Shown here: one piece after another, positions 1-9,929 of the stretch
How the letters are laid out: each line of letters begins with the position of its first letter
Position numbering within the stretch: the stretch's first letter is position 1
Assembly: GCF_001883705.2 (NCBI RefSeq)
Contig: NZ_MDEQ02000003.1
Coordinates: forward strand, 62,001-126,000
Length of the DNA stretch: 64,000 nt
Reading direction: 5' to 3'
Source of the DNA: Burkholderia catarinensis
GTDB taxonomy: Bacteria; Pseudomonadota; Gammaproteobacteria; Burkholderiales; Burkholderiaceae
Position numbers and translations under genes: made by a program
The notes under the pieces: generated by a model
Told to the model about the DNA's origin: nothing
Seen by the model: the letters and a program-made list of their open reading frames with translations, nothing else
Database searches by the model: none

Positions 1-150
1 TTGCTGGCCGGCGGAGAACAGCGCGCCGGCTTCGCTCGGGCGCAGCGCGCACACGACGAGCAGCGCGCCGATGACCGCGAGCGCGGGCAGGACGACCTGC
101 GGCTTGAATGTCGTGCGGGGCGAGGAACGGGAATCTGGCATGGCAGGCAT
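1..150 (-). CDS. BCCT-family transporter, N-terminal fragment
   Basis: The gene runs off the left edge, so only about 50 N-terminal residues are visible. They consist of a short polar leader followed by a hydrophobic helix (residues ~17-33: VVLPALAVIGALLVVCAL), then the stretch RPSEAGALFSAGQQ. This resembles the start of betaine/carnitine/choline transporters, where the first membrane helix is followed by a P-x-x-A-x-x-L-F segment. Start is ATG at 150; an in-frame ATG at 141 is the alternative. The family imports quaternary amines by Na+ or H+ symport. Identification from so short a piece is tentative. Confidence 0.6.
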   Translation of the reverse strand, partial: MPAMPDSRSSPRTTFKPQVVLPALAVIGALLVVCALRPSEAGALFSAGQQ

Positions 151-450
151 CCAGTTGTAGGCGCAACGAAGCGCGACGCCGCCCGGCGCGCTTCGTTGCG
201 CGTCGGACCCTGAAACGGCGTGCGTCGAGTGTACCGCGGTGTCAGGACTGCAAGAAGGGGCATGCAGAAGGGGTTAATCTGACGAATTGTAAGGTATTGA
301 GGGGATTGGGAAAACCCGCACGGTTCGGGCGGTGGGAGGACGGGATGCGGAAAACGCTTTGGCGGCCGTGCATCGGGCGCCCGGACGGCGCGCCTGGAAT
401 GCGCTTCGCCCGGGGCGGAGGCAGCGCGCGGAAGGCGCCGCCGGGCAGGT
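151..450. other. Intergenic region, no gene seen
   Basis: This 300-bp stretch lies between the BCCT gene start and the porin stop codon. It must hold the promoter of the BCCT gene on the minus strand. The segment around 279-305 is locally AT-richer, as promoters in this genome tend to be, but no confident -35/-10 pair or operator could be picked out. Confidence 0.4.
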
Positions 451-1638
451 TCAGAACGTGACGGCGATGCCGGCCATGCCGACGAACTGGCCGTGCGTCG
501 TCGACGGCGTGAGTTGCTGCGAATCCCCGACGATCGGCGCCGCATCGACGATGTGGCCGCCGCCTTGCGCGCCGAGCGTCCGCCCGCTCGAATGCGTGTA
601 AGCCTGCAGCGCATAGAGCGTCGTGCGCTTCGACAGGCTGTACGACTCCTTCAGCGAAACCTGCTGGTAGCGGGCCGCGTTCGGGACGCCGTTCGCTTTC
701 GACGCGAGCGTGTACGCGAACGCGCCGGCCACCGAGAACGCCGGCGTGAAGCGGTACGCGGCGAGCGCGCCGTAGGTGTTGAACACGGCCGTGTCGGCGA
801 ACGCGGAGCCGTTGCCGGGCAGGTACTTCACGTTCGAATAGTTGATGCCCATCGTCAGGGCGCCGAGCGTGTAGTTGCCGGCCGCCGCGACCTGCTCGAC
901 GGCCTTCGCGGTCAGGTAGCCCTGGTTCAGCACGGACACCGCGAAGCTGCCCGACGACGCGGTGGCCGGGTTCAGGAAGCCCGCGGACGAGCCCGAGCTG
1001 TTGATGCGCAGGTAGCCGGCCGCGATCCCGATCGGCCCGTTCGCGTAGCGCAGCGCGGCGCTGAACGTGTTGCCCTTGCCGGTCGCGCCGGCAATGCCGC
1101 CGAATGCATACATCGCGCTCGCGGTCAGCCCGGCGAAGGTCGGCGACGTATAGGTGACCGAGTTGTTCACGCGGATCGTCGTGTCGAGGCCGTCGATATC
1201 GCCCGGATGCGCGCCCGTCGCACCGGTCAGCCAGCTGCTCGACGCGTACGGGCCGACGAACAGGAAGTAGGGGGTGTACTGGCGGCCGGCCGTCAGCGTG
1301 CCATAGTGATCGTTGCGCAGGCCGACGAATGCCTGGCGATTGAACATCGTGCCGGCGGCGGACTGTGCGCCGTTGTTCAGGTTGAAGCCGGACTGCAGGT
1401 CGAAGATCGCATGCGTGCCGCCGCCGAGATCCTCGTCGCCGCGCAGCCCGAACTTCGACGCATACAGGTTGCCGTCGCGCATGTACACGTTCGAGTGGCC
1501 CTGCTGGTTGTTCACGTACGCGAGCGAATCGTCGACGACGCCGTACAGCGTCACGCTGCTCTGCGCGTGGGCGGCGGTCGTGCCGAGCGATGCGGCCGAA
1601 AAAATAAGGATTACATAGCGGTTGACGGGTGTTTTCAT
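451..1638 (-). CDS. Gram-negative porin (Burkholderia OmpC-like)
   Basis: A 395-residue trimeric outer-membrane porin of the general diffusion type common in Burkholderia. It has a signal peptide (lysine/arginine start, hydrophobic core, cleavage after AHA before QSSVTLYGVVD). The mature start QSSVTLYG is the hallmark of this porin family. The motifs SKFGLRGDEDLGGG and NRQAFVGLRNDHYGTLTAGRQY follow, and the protein ends in an aromatic residue (AVTF) as beta-barrels do. GGAG lies 9 bases before the ATG. It is the last gene of the MFS - GH31 - porin series, so it probably admits the glycoside that the operon consumes. Confidence 0.9.
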   Translation of the reverse strand: MKTPVNRYVILIFSAASLGTTAAHAQSSVTLYGVVDDSLAYVNNQQGHSNVYMRDGNLYASKFGLRGDEDLGGGTHAIFDLQSGFNLNNGAQSAAGTMFNRQAFVGLRNDHYGTLTAGRQYTPYFLFVGPYASSSWLTGATGAHPGDIDGLDTTIRVNNSVTYTSPTFAGLTASAMYAFGGIAGATGKGNTFSAALRYANGPIGIAAGYLRINSSGSSAGFLNPATASSGSFAVSVLNQGYLTAKAVEQVAAAGNYTLGALTMGINYSNVKYLPGNGSAFADTAVFNTYGALAAYRFTPAFSVAGAFAYTLASKANGVPNAARYQQVSLKESYSLSKRTTLYALQAYTHSSGRTLGAQGGGHIVDAAPIVGDSQQLTPSTTHGQFVGMAGIAVTF

Positions 1639-1706
1639 TGTCGATCTCCAGATCTCTTCATCTTTTCAAGGGGGCGGGAGGCTGGGTTGCCTCCTCTGTG
1701 GCGGGC

Positions 1707-1730
1707 GGCGGGCCGCGTGAACGGCCCGCC
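1707..1730 (-). terminator. GC-rich stem-loop between GH31 and porin genes
   Basis: Arms GGCGGGCCG (1707-1715) and CGGCCCGCC (1722-1730) pair perfectly around a CGTGAA loop. On the minus strand it follows the GH31 stop codon and precedes the porin ribosome-binding site. No T-run follows, so an mRNA-stabilising or processing stem that raises porin expression is as likely as partial termination. Confidence 0.45.
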
Positions 1731-1748
1731 TGACAGGGCTTGCGCGGT

Positions 1749-4169
1749 TCAGCTGTCGAACGTGACGACCAGGCGGCGCCATGCGCCGTCCTGCGTGTCC
1801 TGCTCGACGCGTGCGCCGCGGACGGCGACCGGGCCTTGCAGCGACGCGGGCAGCAGGATCTCGACGCGGTCGGCCGGGCGGCCCGGGCGGCCGTCCCAGC
1901 GGACCGACACGCCGAGCACGCCCGACGCCTCGCGGCCGGTTTCGATCCGCCACAGTCCGTATTCGCCATCGCGCCACGCTTCCGTCTCGCCGTCGTCCTC
2001 GACGCATTCGCCGTACGCGACGCCGTCCTCGATGCGCGGCGCGACGAGGAAGCCGCGCGTGTCGGCGCGCGCGCCGAAATGCTGTGTCGCGACGTCCAGC
2101 GGCAGCACGCGGCCCTCGCGCAGCAGCATCACCGGCGTGTCGAGCGGTGCGGGCAGCGTTACGCTCGTGCCGCCGTCGAACGACTGCGCGCTCGCGCCGC
2201 ACATCCAGCGCGCGCCCGACGGCAGGTAGACCGTGCGCTCCGTGCGGCCGGGATCGACGACCGGCGCGACGAGCAGCGCGTCGCCGAGCATCATGTCGTC
2301 GCATTCGTCGTAGCAGCGCGCATCGCCGGGGAAATCCGCGAAGGTCGGCCGCAGCACGGGTTCGTAGCGCGTCGTCGACAGCCACAGCAGGTGATAGAGG
2401 TAGGGCAGCAGCCGGTAGCGCTGCTTGATCAGCGACGCGACCTGCGCGGTGATCTCCGGATACATCCACGGCTCGTTGACGGTGCCGTCGTCGTTCCACG
2501 AATGGATGCTGAAGCGCGGCATGAAGATGCCGAACTGCACCCAGCGCAGCAGCAGCTCGGGCGACGGCGCGGGCCCGGAGAAGCCGCCGATGTCGTGACC
2601 GATGTTCGACACGCCCGACAGCGCGAGCCCGAGGCCCATCTTCAGGTTGTAGCGCAGCGTTTCCCACGACGTATAGTTGTCGCCGGACCAGGTCTGCACG
2701 TAGCGCTGCATGCCGGCGCCGCCGGAGCGCGACACGAGGAACGGCCGCTGCGCCGGCGCATGCGCACGCTGCGCTTCGCGCGAAGCGCGCATCATCAGCA
2801 TCGTCTGCAGCACCTTCGCTTCGCGCGCGGGGAAAGGCTGGCCGAAGCCGTGCGCGATCGCATCGGGCGACCAGATCTCGTATTCGTTGTTGTCGTTCCA
2901 GGTCGACTCGATCCCGTATTCGAGCAGCGCCGACGTGACCTGCTCGCGCCACCAGCGGTATGCGTCCGGCTGCGTGAAGTCGAGATACGCGCCGACTTCG
3001 TCCCAGAACTGCACCCACGCGGGTTCGCCGGATGCCGAGCGGATCAGCAGCCCGCGTTTTGCGGCATCGTCGAACGCGGGATGGTCGCGCAGCAGGCACG
3101 GCTTGATGTTCGCGCACAGGCGGATGCCGTGGTCGCGGTAGTGCTTCACGAAGCCCTTCGCGTCCGGAAACTTGTCGCGGTTCCAGTTGAACACGTAGCG
3201 CTTCGCGCCGATCGACGTATAGCCCGACGACAGGTGGAACGAATCGCACAGGATGTCGTGCGCGTCGCACTGCTCGACGAACTGGTTCATCTGCCGCTGC
3301 GCGTCCGGCGCATCGGTGTAGCTCATCGTCGAGCCGGAATAGCCGAGCCCCCATTTCGGCGTGCGCGCGGGGCGCCCGGTGAGCCACGTGAAGCGCCGCG
3401 CGGCCGCGAGCGGCGTGCCGGGCGATGCGATGAAGTAGTAGTCGAGGTCGCCGTGCTCGGCGACGAAATAGCGGTACGGGCCGTGATAGTTGTCGAGCTC
3501 GCGGCCCATGTCGAACGTGCAGTCCGACAGCGTGTCGTAGAACAGCCCGAACCCCTGGCACGCGTCGGGCGACCACGTGATGGTGAACGGGATGTGCTTG
3601 TACAGCGGGTCAGTGTGCTTCGCGCTGTAGCCCATCGCGTCGATGTTGCGCATCTCGAAGCGCCCGCCCGTGCGGTCGAGTTCGCCCGCGCGTTCGCCGA
3701 GGCCGAACACCTTGTCGCCGCGCTTGCGGGCGACGTAGTGATACGCGCGGTCGTCCCACCAGCCGAAGTTGTACGCCTGTGTCGAGCGGTCCGCGAGCGC
3801 GACGCGCCATGCGCCGTCCGCACCGCGCATCGACCACGTGCAATGGCCGCCTTGCCGGCGCACCTCGAGCCGGATCTGCGCGGTTTCGATGCGCAGGCCG
3901 TCGTCGTCTTCGGCGAGGTCATAGGCGGGCAGCGTGAAGCCGCTCAGGTCGAGACGATCGCGCCCGTCGAGCGGCACGTCGTCGAGGCCCGGCGCGATCG
4001 TCCACGTGCGCGGGGTGCGCGCTGTCGCGTCGGGCAGCACGCGCACTCGCACGATGTCGTCCTCGAGCACGAAGATCTCGAGGGTTGCGCCCGCATCGGA
4101 CGCGAGCAGCACGCGGTTCGCGTGCTGGCCGGCGACGCGGAACACGGGCGGATGAAGAAGCGAGGTCAT
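1749..4169 (-). CDS. Glycoside hydrolase family 31 (alpha-glucosidase/alpha-xylosidase type)
   Basis: An 806-residue protein with GH31 layout: N-terminal beta-sandwich (to ~residue 230), a (beta/alpha)8 catalytic barrel, then C-terminal beta domains. The nucleophile motif reads STWNDNNEYEIW, with Asp in the W-x-D position; the acid/base Asp lies in TWSGDNYTSWE. FGLGERAGELDR in the N-terminal half is the usual substrate-contact loop. No signal peptide is seen, so it is cytoplasmic and acts on a sugar imported by the upstream carrier. Whether it prefers alpha-glucosides, alpha-xylosides or sulfoquinovosides cannot be read with confidence. The start is ATG with AGGAA upstream, 27 bp after the MFS gene. 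Confidence 0.9.
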   Translation of the reverse strand: MTSLLHPPVFRVAGQHANRVLLASDAGATLEIFVLEDDIVRVRVLPDATARTPRTWTIAPGLDDVPLDGRDRLDLSGFTLPAYDLAEDDDGLRIETAQIRLEVRRQGGHCTWSMRGADGAWRVALADRSTQAYNFGWWDDRAYHYVARKRGDKVFGLGERAGELDRTGGRFEMRNIDAMGYSAKHTDPLYKHIPFTITWSPDACQGFGLFYDTLSDCTFDMGRELDNYHGPYRYFVAEHGDLDYYFIASPGTPLAAARRFTWLTGRPARTPKWGLGYSGSTMSYTDAPDAQRQMNQFVEQCDAHDILCDSFHLSSGYTSIGAKRYVFNWNRDKFPDAKGFVKHYRDHGIRLCANIKPCLLRDHPAFDDAAKRGLLIRSASGEPAWVQFWDEVGAYLDFTQPDAYRWWREQVTSALLEYGIESTWNDNNEYEIWSPDAIAHGFGQPFPAREAKVLQTMLMMRASREAQRAHAPAQRPFLVSRSGGAGMQRYVQTWSGDNYTSWETLRYNLKMGLGLALSGVSNIGHDIGGFSGPAPSPELLLRWVQFGIFMPRFSIHSWNDDGTVNEPWMYPEITAQVASLIKQRYRLLPYLYHLLWLSTTRYEPVLRPTFADFPGDARCYDECDDMMLGDALLVAPVVDPGRTERTVYLPSGARWMCGASAQSFDGGTSVTLPAPLDTPVMLLREGRVLPLDVATQHFGARADTRGFLVAPRIEDGVAYGECVEDDGETEAWRDGEYGLWRIETGREASGVLGVSVRWDGRPGRPADRVEILLPASLQGPVAVRGARVEQDTQDGAWRRLVVTFDS

Positions 4170-4196
4170 GAATGCGATTCCTGGTGAGGGCGAATG

Positions 4197-5468
4197 TCAG
4201 GCGTGCTGCGCGAGCAGGCGTTCCTGCTTCGACTGCCCGCGGATCAGCACCGCGAGCAGCGTGACGCCGATGAGGTCGAACAGGCCGAGGCACGCGAACA
4301 GCGGCGCATAGCCGATCTTGTCGGCGAGTGCGCCGACCAGCAGCGAGAAGCCGAGCCCGCCGATCCACGCGGCCATCCCGGCGAAGCCGCTCGCGGTGCC
4401 GACTTCCTCGGAGTCGAATACGTCGGCCGACAGCGTGTTGACGAGCGCGGAGATCATCTGGTGCGCGAAGCCGCCGACGCAGAACAGCGCGATGGCCGTG
4501 TACGGCGACGACACGAGCCCGATCAGCGCGGGCCCGAGCATCAGCACCGCGCCGAGCGCGACGCCGGCGACGCGCGACCATACGAGCGGCAGGTTGAACC
4601 GTTTCGCGAGATACGGCGACAGGTAGCCGCCCGCGATGCCGCCGAGGTCGGCCGCGAGAAACGGCATCCACGCGAAGATCGCGATCTGCGTGAGCGCCAT
4701 GTGGCGCTCGGTCGCGAGGTACAGCGGAATCCAGAAGCTGAAGGTCTGCCATGCGGGTTCGGCAAAGAAGCGCGGCAGCGCGATCGCCCAGAAGCGCCGT
4801 GCGGTGACGACGTCGCGGATGCGGCGCTTCGACACGGGCGGCATCGTCGTCTGGCCGTCGCGGATCAGCGCGCGCTCCTGCGGCGTGAGGCGGGGATGAT
4901 CGGCGGGCGACCGGTATTGCGTGTACCAGAGCGCGGCCCACGCGAACCCGAGCGCGCCGGTGGCCATGAACGCGGCCTGCCAGCCGAACTGCATCGACAG
5001 GAACACGACGAGCGGCGGCGCGATCGCGGCGCCGAGCGACGTGCCCGCGTTGAAGTAGCCGACCGCGACGGATTTCTCGCGATCGGGAAACCATTCGGCG
5101 ACGGCCTTCATCCCCGACGGAATCGCGGCGGCCTCGAATAGCCCGAGAAAGCCGCGCAGGATGCCGAGCGACAGCCAGCCCGACGCGAAGCCGTGCGCGA
5201 CGCCGACCACCGACCACAGCATCGCGAACAGCGCGAACCCGAGCCGCAGCCCGATCAGGTCGACGATGAACCCGCACACCGGCTGCATGATCGTGTAGCC
5301 GATCTGGAACGCGCCGACGATGTACGAGTACTGCTGCGTCGAGATCGAGAACACGTGCTTCAGCTCGGGCGCGAGCACCGCGAGGGAATTCCGTGCGAGG
5401 TAGTTGAGGATCGTGCCGAGACATACGAGCACGATGATCCACCAGCGCAACGCCTTGACTGTCTTCAC
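4197..5468 (-). CDS. MFS transporter, anion:cation symporter (hexuronate-like) subfamily
   Basis: A 423-residue, 12-helix permease. The N-terminus (RWWIIVLVCLGTILNYLAR) with an asparagine/arginine just after helix 1, and the FLGLFEAAAIPSGMKAVAEWFP segment before helix 5, are typical of the ACS subfamily (ExuT, GudP and relatives), which import organic anions such as hexuronates. It starts with GTG at 5468, supported by AGGAG at ideal spacing. It is the first gene of the operon with GH31 and porin, so it probably imports a charged or neutral glycoside for the GH31 enzyme. Expression is likely governed by the palindromes at 5609-5724. Confidence 0.88.
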   Translation of the reverse strand: MKTVKALRWWIIVLVCLGTILNYLARNSLAVLAPELKHVFSISTQQYSYIVGAFQIGYTIMQPVCGFIVDLIGLRLGFALFAMLWSVVGVAHGFASGWLSLGILRGFLGLFEAAAIPSGMKAVAEWFPDREKSVAVGYFNAGTSLGAAIAPPLVVFLSMQFGWQAAFMATGALGFAWAALWYTQYRSPADHPRLTPQERALIRDGQTTMPPVSKRRIRDVVTARRFWAIALPRFFAEPAWQTFSFWIPLYLATERHMALTQIAIFAWMPFLAADLGGIAGGYLSPYLAKRFNLPLVWSRVAGVALGAVLMLGPALIGLVSSPYTAIALFCVGGFAHQMISALVNTLSADVFDSEEVGTASGFAGMAAWIGGLGFSLLVGALADKIGYAPLFACLGLFDLIGVTLLAVLIRGQSKQERLLAQHA

Positions 5469-5608
5469 TGCTGTCTCCTGTCAGGTAGGGCAGGCGCATG
5501 GCGCCAGCCCGATCCATGAGGGCCGTCCGTCCGGACGGCTTGTTCGTCTTTGTACGATGTCCGATCTTGATGCGCGCCAATTTTCCCGGTTCATATCGAA
5601 ATTCGGGC

Positions 5609-5724
5609 GTTCGAGCGAACATTCCGTCGTCATTGGCTACGGATGTTATATGACGACTGATCATTTTCGAACATCCTATGTTCGAATACGAATCCGGTCA
5701 ACGTGAATTTGCATTCGAACGAAC
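5609..5724. promoter_or_regulatory. Cluster of TTCGAAC-type palindromes upstream of the MFS operon
   Basis: Three related inverted repeats lie in 116 bp: GTTCG-AG-CGAAC (5609-5620), TTCGAACAT-CCT-ATGTTCGAA (5666-5686, perfect 9-bp arms) and ATTCG-AA-CGAAC (5713-5724). The half-site GTTCG/CGAAC resembles operators of DeoR-family sugar regulators such as GlpR. They lie 140-260 bp upstream of the MFS start, in a locally AT-richer stretch. The cognate regulator is not identified in this window. Confidence 0.55.
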
Positions 5725-5860
5725 TTACTCGGGGTTTTCCCGATGGCGAGTGAAAGCGGCACGCGCGGCGAAGCATGGCGGGCGCGCGCCAAAGGCCCAT
5801 GGGCGGGGCCGGGCGATGGCCACGCGGCGGGGAGACGCGGGATGGGGCGTGACAACCCTG

Positions 5861-5910
5861 ATGAAAATTTATTTCTTTCCGGGATGCATATTGTGTAAAT
5901 TGATTTTCAT
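5861..5910. promoter_or_regulatory. Inverted repeat upstream of the RpiR regulator
   Basis: ATGAAAATTTATTT (5861-5874) and AAATTGATTTTCAT (5897-5910) form an inverted repeat with 12 of 14 positions matching and a 22-bp spacer. It ends 22 bp before the RpiR start codon and is markedly AT-rich for this genome. Autoregulation by the RpiR protein is the simplest reading. Confidence 0.55.
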
Positions 5911-5932
5911 CATTCTTGCAACGACCCTTCGC

Positions 5933-6877
5933 ATGACGCTTCTCGTTCCGCACGACGCCAGCCACGACGAACCCGCGATCGCCGAGCGGATCGCGTCGGC
6001 GATGCCGTTGATGACGCCGATTCACCGGCGCATGGGCGAATTCGTGCTCGCGAATCCGTTTCGCGCGGCGACGATGCGGATCGACGAACTCGCGCAGGCC
6101 GTGAATGCGTCGATCGCGACCGCGAACCGCTTCGCGAAGGCGCTGGGCTTCGACGGCTATCCGGCGATGCGCGCGGCGCTCGTGCGCGGCTTCGAGGCGA
6201 CGCTCGGGCCGGTCGAGCGGTTGCGTTCCGCGCAGGAGCAGGAGCCGGGCGTACGCGGCGCCGCATGGATCGACGCGGTATTCGACCAGGCCGTCGCGAA
6301 CATCGGGAACACCCGCGCGCAACTGGACGCGGCCGATGTCGAGGCCGCGGTCGAGGCGATCGTCGGCGCGCGGCGCGTGCTGATCCTCGGCGCGGGCTCC
6401 AGCGCGTTTCTTGCCGGGTTGATGGAGCACGGGCTGTCCGTGTGCCACGACAGCGTGCAGTCGCTCGCGCTGCTCGGCGGCCCGTCGCACGCGGCGCGGC
6501 GCCTGTATACGGCCGATTCCCGCGATCTCGTGATCGCGCTCGCGTTTCCGCGCTACGTGAAGGACACGGTCGAGCTGGCGCGCCGCGCGGCGGTGCGCGG
6601 CGCGCGCGTGCTCGGCATTTCCGACGGCCCGCAATCGCCGCTGGCGCCGATCGCGTCGCTGAACCTGTACGTCAAGGCCGAGCGGCGCTTCGCGGCCACG
6701 TCGGAAGCGGCCGTGCTCGCGATGATCGAGGCGCTGATCGACGCGGTCGCGCTGCGCACGCACCGGTCCGCGAAATCCGCCGCCGAGATGACCGAATTCC
6801 TGCTGCCGTGGCTCGTGCAGCCGCAAGCGGCGCTGCCGGCCGCCAACCCTTCTTCCCCCGGTCCGAAAAAATCATGA
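5933..6877 (+). CDS. MurR/RpiR-family transcriptional regulator with SIS domain
   Basis: A 314-residue regulator. The N-terminal RpiR helix-turn-helix spans roughly residues 15-90 (MRIDELAQAVNASIATANRFAKALGF). The C-terminal SIS sugar-phosphate-binding domain starts near residue 130 (ARRVLILGAGSSAFLA) and includes SRDLVIALAFPRYVKDT. The start at 5933 was chosen over an ATG at 5678 because the intervening sequence is AT-rich, lacks coding bias and contains the inverted repeat. Its stop overlaps the iaaA start (ATGA), so it is translated with the peptide-use operon and is its probable local regulator. RpiR regulators usually sense phosphorylated sugars; the ligand here is unknown. Confidence 0.88.
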   Translation: MTLLVPHDASHDEPAIAERIASAMPLMTPIHRRMGEFVLANPFRAATMRIDELAQAVNASIATANRFAKALGFDGYPAMRAALVRGFEATLGPVERLRSAQEQEPGVRGAAWIDAVFDQAVANIGNTRAQLDAADVEAAVEAIVGARRVLILGAGSSAFLAGLMEHGLSVCHDSVQSLALLGGPSHAARRLYTADSRDLVIALAFPRYVKDTVELARRAAVRGARVLGISDGPQSPLAPIASLNLYVKAERRFAATSEAAVLAMIEALIDAVALRTHRSAKSAAEMTEFLLPWLVQPQAALPAANPSSPGPKKS

Positions 6878-7869
6878 CTTCACCCGCGATCGTTGCGATT
6901 CACGGCGGCGCAGGCACGATCCTGCGCGATGCGATGGATACCGACACCGAACGTCGGTACCGCGCCGAACTGACCGCGATCCTGCAGGCCGCGCAGCAGG
7001 TGCTGGCCGACGGCGGCAGCGCGCTCGACGCCGTCACCGTCGCGGTGCGGATGCTTGAAGACTGCCCGCTGTTCAACGCCGGGCGCGGCGCCGTGTATAC
7101 GGCCGAAGGCAAGCACGAACTCGACGCCGCGGTCATGGATGGCGCGACGCTCGGCGCCGGCGCGATCTGCTGCGCGACGCGCGTGCGCAATCCCGTGCTC
7201 GCCGCGCGGCGCGTGATGGAGGCAAGCGAACACGTGCTGTTCGCCGGCGCGGGCGCCGATGCGTTCGCGGCCGCGCAGGGGCTCGAACTCGCGGAACCCG
7301 GCTACTTCGACACCGAATCGCGTCACGCGCAGTGGCTCAAGGCGCGCGCGGCGGCCGGCATGATGCTCGACCACGATGCGGCGACGTTCACGTTCGGCGC
7401 TTCACGGTCGCAGCCGGCCGAACCGCTCGATCCTGACCGCAAGCACGGCACGGTCGGCGCGGTCGCGTGCGACCTGAACGGCCACATCGCGGCAGCCACG
7501 TCGACGGGCGGCATCACGAACAAGCAGCCGGGGCGTGTCGGCGATTCGCCGATCATCGGCGCGGGCTGCTATGCGGACGACGCGACCTGCGCCGTGTCGT
7601 CGACGGGCACCGGCGAGATGTTCATCCGGCTCGCGACCGCGCATGACGTTGCCGCGCAGATCGCGTATCGCGGCGCGTCGCTCGCCGACGCCGCGCACGA
7701 CGTCGTGATGAACAAGCTGCCGCGCCTGGCGGGCCGCGGCGGGATCATCGCGGTCGACGCGCACGGCAACGTCGCGATGCCGTTCAACACCGAAGGGATG
7801 TACCGCGGCTACGCGCGCGTCGGTGAAGCGCCGGTGGTCGGCATCTATCGCGACGACGACACGGCGTGA
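6874..7869 (+). CDS. iaaA: Isoaspartyl peptidase / L-asparaginase (plant-type, Ntn hydrolase)
   Basis: A 331-residue precursor of the plant-type asparaginase family. Autoproteolysis before Thr193 in the [10 protein letters not shown] motif would give alpha and beta subunits with Thr as nucleophile. AIHGGAG at the N-terminus, NAGRGAVYT, and [25 protein letters not shown] in the beta part are family signatures. It cleaves isoaspartyl dipeptides and asparagine in the cytoplasm. It is followed by gsiABCD, the same order as iaaA-gsiABCD in E. coli, which supports peptide scavenging. The ATG overlaps the RpiR stop codon, implying translational coupling. Confidence 0.93.
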   Translation: MTSPAIVAIHGGAGTILRDAMDTDTERRYRAELTAILQAAQQVLADGGSALDAVTVAVRMLEDCPLFNAGRGAVYTAEGKHELDAAVMDGATLGAGAICCATRVRNPVLAARRVMEASEHVLFAGAGADAFAAAQGLELAEPGYFDTESRHAQWLKARAAAGMMLDHDAATFTFGASRSQPAEPLDPDRKHGTVGAVACDLNGHIAAATSTGGITNKQPGRVGDSPIIGAGCYADDATCAVSSTGTGEMFIRLATAHDVAAQIAYRGASLADAAHDVVMNKLPRLAGRGGIIAVDAHGNVAMPFNTEGMYRGYARVGEAPVVGIYRDDDTA

Positions 7870-7897
7870 TTCCGGATCGCACGAGGAGAGACTCACG

Positions 7898-9802
7898 ATG
7901 ACTTCGAACCGTAACCCGTCCGGCCTGGCGCTGCCCGAGCAGCGCGTCGTCGCCGTCGACGACCTGTCGGTCACGTTCCGCCGCGAAGGCGCGACGTTCG
8001 ACGCGGTGCGCAACGTGTCGTTTCACGTCGATCGCGGCGAGACGCTCGCGATCGTCGGCGAATCGGGCTCCGGCAAGTCGGTCACGTCGCTCGCACTGAT
8101 GCGGCTCGTCGAGCATGGCGGCGGCGAGATCACGGGCGGCCGGATCGCGTTCCGGCGCCGCGGCGGCGCGCTCGTCGATCTTGCGCAGGCGAGCGCCGCG
8201 ACGATGCGCGGCATCCGCGGCGCGGACATCGCGATGATCTTCCAGGAACCGATGACGTCGTTGAACCCAGTGTTTACGGTCGGCGACCAGATCAGCGAGG
8301 CGATCGCGCTGCACCAGTCGAAGAGCCCGTCGGAAGCGCGCGCGGAGACGCTGCGGCTGCTCGATCTCGTGCGCATTCCGGAAGCGCGCCGCGTGTTCGT
8401 GCGCTATCCGCACCAGTTGTCGGGCGGGATGCGGCAGCGCGTGATGATCGCGATGGCGCTGTCGTGCCGGCCCGCGCTGCTGATCGCCGACGAGCCGACG
8501 ACCGCGCTCGACGTGACGATCCAGGCGCAGATCCTGCAACTGATCCGCGGGTTGCAGGACGAAATGAACATGGGCGTGATCTTCATCACGCACGACATGG
8601 GCGTGGTGGCTGAAGTGGCCGACCGCGTGCTCGTGATGTATCGCGGCGAGAAGGTCGAGGAGGGCGAGTCGGACCGCATTTTCGCGGCGCCCGTGCATCG
8701 CTATACGCGCGCGCTGCTCGCGGCCGTGCCGAAACTCGGCTCGATGCAGGGTACCGACGCGCCCGAGAAATTCCCGCTGCTGAAGGTGGAAGGCGCGAGC
8801 GCGGCCGCCGTGCCCGCCGCGCAAGACGCGGCACCCGCCGCCGCGCAACCGCACGTCGACCCGGCCGCGCCGCCGATCCTGCGCGTGCGCGATCTCGTCA
8901 CGCGCTTTCCGGTGAAGAGCGGCGTGTTCGGCCGCGTGTCGCAATACGTGCATGCGGTCGAGCGCGTGAGCTTCGAGCTGCGCGCGGGAGAAACACTCGC
9001 GCTGGTCGGCGAATCGGGCTGCGGCAAGTCGACCACCGGCCGCTCGCTGCTGCGCCTCGTCGAATCGCAGAGCGGCTCGATCGAATTCGACGGCCGCGAC
9101 ATCAGCGCGATGAAGGGCCCGGACCTGCAGGCGCTGCGCCGGAACATCCAGTTCATCTTCCAGGATCCGTTCGCGTCGCTGAACCCGCGCCTGACCGTCG
9201 GCTTCTCGATCATGGAGCCGCTGCTCGTGCACGGCGTCGCGAGCGGCCGCGAAGCGCAGGCGCGCGTCGACTGGCTGCTCGACAAGGTCGGTCTGCCGCC
9301 CGAGGCCGCGCGCCGCTATCCGCATGAATTCTCCGGCGGCCAGCGCCAGCGGATCGCGATCGCACGCGCGCTCGCGCTGAACCCGAAGGTCGTGATCGCG
9401 GACGAATCGGTGTCGGCGCTCGACGTGTCGGTGCAGGCGCAGATCGTCAACCTGATGCTCGACCTGCAGCGCGAGCTCGGCGTCGCATACCTGTTCATCT
9501 CGCACGACATGGCCGTCGTCGAGCGCGTCAGCCATCGCGTCGCGGTGATGTATCTCGGCCAGATCGTCGAGATCGGCCCGCGCCGCGCGGTGTTCGAGGC
9601 GCCGCAGCATCCTTACACGAAGAAGCTGATGAGCGCGGTGCCGGTGGCCGACCCCGCGCGCCGGCATGCGCCGCGCCAGCTCGCGGCGGACGAGATCCCG
9701 AGCCCGATCCGCGCGGCCGGCGACGAGCCGGTGATTGCACCGCTCGTCGCGGTCGGCCCCGATCATTTCGTCGCGACGCATCGCGTCGGCGGCGCGTATT
9801 GA
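7898..9802 (+). CDS. gsiA: Glutathione/dipeptide ABC importer, fused double ATPase GsiA
   Basis: A 634-residue fusion of two ATP-binding cassettes, corresponding to DppD and DppF joined. The first has Walker A GESGSGKS (~54-61), signature LSGGMRQR and Walker [13 protein letters not shown]. The second has GESGCGKST (~371), FSGGQRQR and [12 protein letters not shown]. An alanine-rich linker separates them. It energises import through GsiC/GsiD. Start is ATG at 7898 with AGGAG upstream, 28 bp after iaaA. The Glu-to-Ser change after the second Walker B (ADES) is common in this family's second cassette. Confidence 0.93.
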   Translation: MTSNRNPSGLALPEQRVVAVDDLSVTFRREGATFDAVRNVSFHVDRGETLAIVGESGSGKSVTSLALMRLVEHGGGEITGGRIAFRRRGGALVDLAQASAATMRGIRGADIAMIFQEPMTSLNPVFTVGDQISEAIALHQSKSPSEARAETLRLLDLVRIPEARRVFVRYPHQLSGGMRQRVMIAMALSCRPALLIADEPTTALDVTIQAQILQLIRGLQDEMNMGVIFITHDMGVVAEVADRVLVMYRGEKVEEGESDRIFAAPVHRYTRALLAAVPKLGSMQGTDAPEKFPLLKVEGASAAAVPAAQDAAPAAAQPHVDPAAPPILRVRDLVTRFPVKSGVFGRVSQYVHAVERVSFELRAGETLALVGESGCGKSTTGRSLLRLVESQSGSIEFDGRDISAMKGPDLQALRRNIQFIFQDPFASLNPRLTVGFSIMEPLLVHGVASGREAQARVDWLLDKVGLPPEAARRYPHEFSGGQRQRIAIARALALNPKVVIADESVSALDVSVQAQIVNLMLDLQRELGVAYLFISHDMAVVERVSHRVAVMYLGQIVEIGPRRAVFEAPQHPYTKKLMSAVPVADPARRHAPRQLAADEIPSPIRAAGDEPVIAPLVAVGPDHFVATHRVGGAY

Positions 9803-9929
9803 GCGCGCGGAGGCGGCGATGGATCGCAGTTGCGCACGCGCGAGGCAGCGACGGTTTTTTCCCGAGCGGGGGCAGTCACACCGCGATTTCCACCACGCGT
9901 TACCGAATCATGCACAGGAGTCAGACAAG

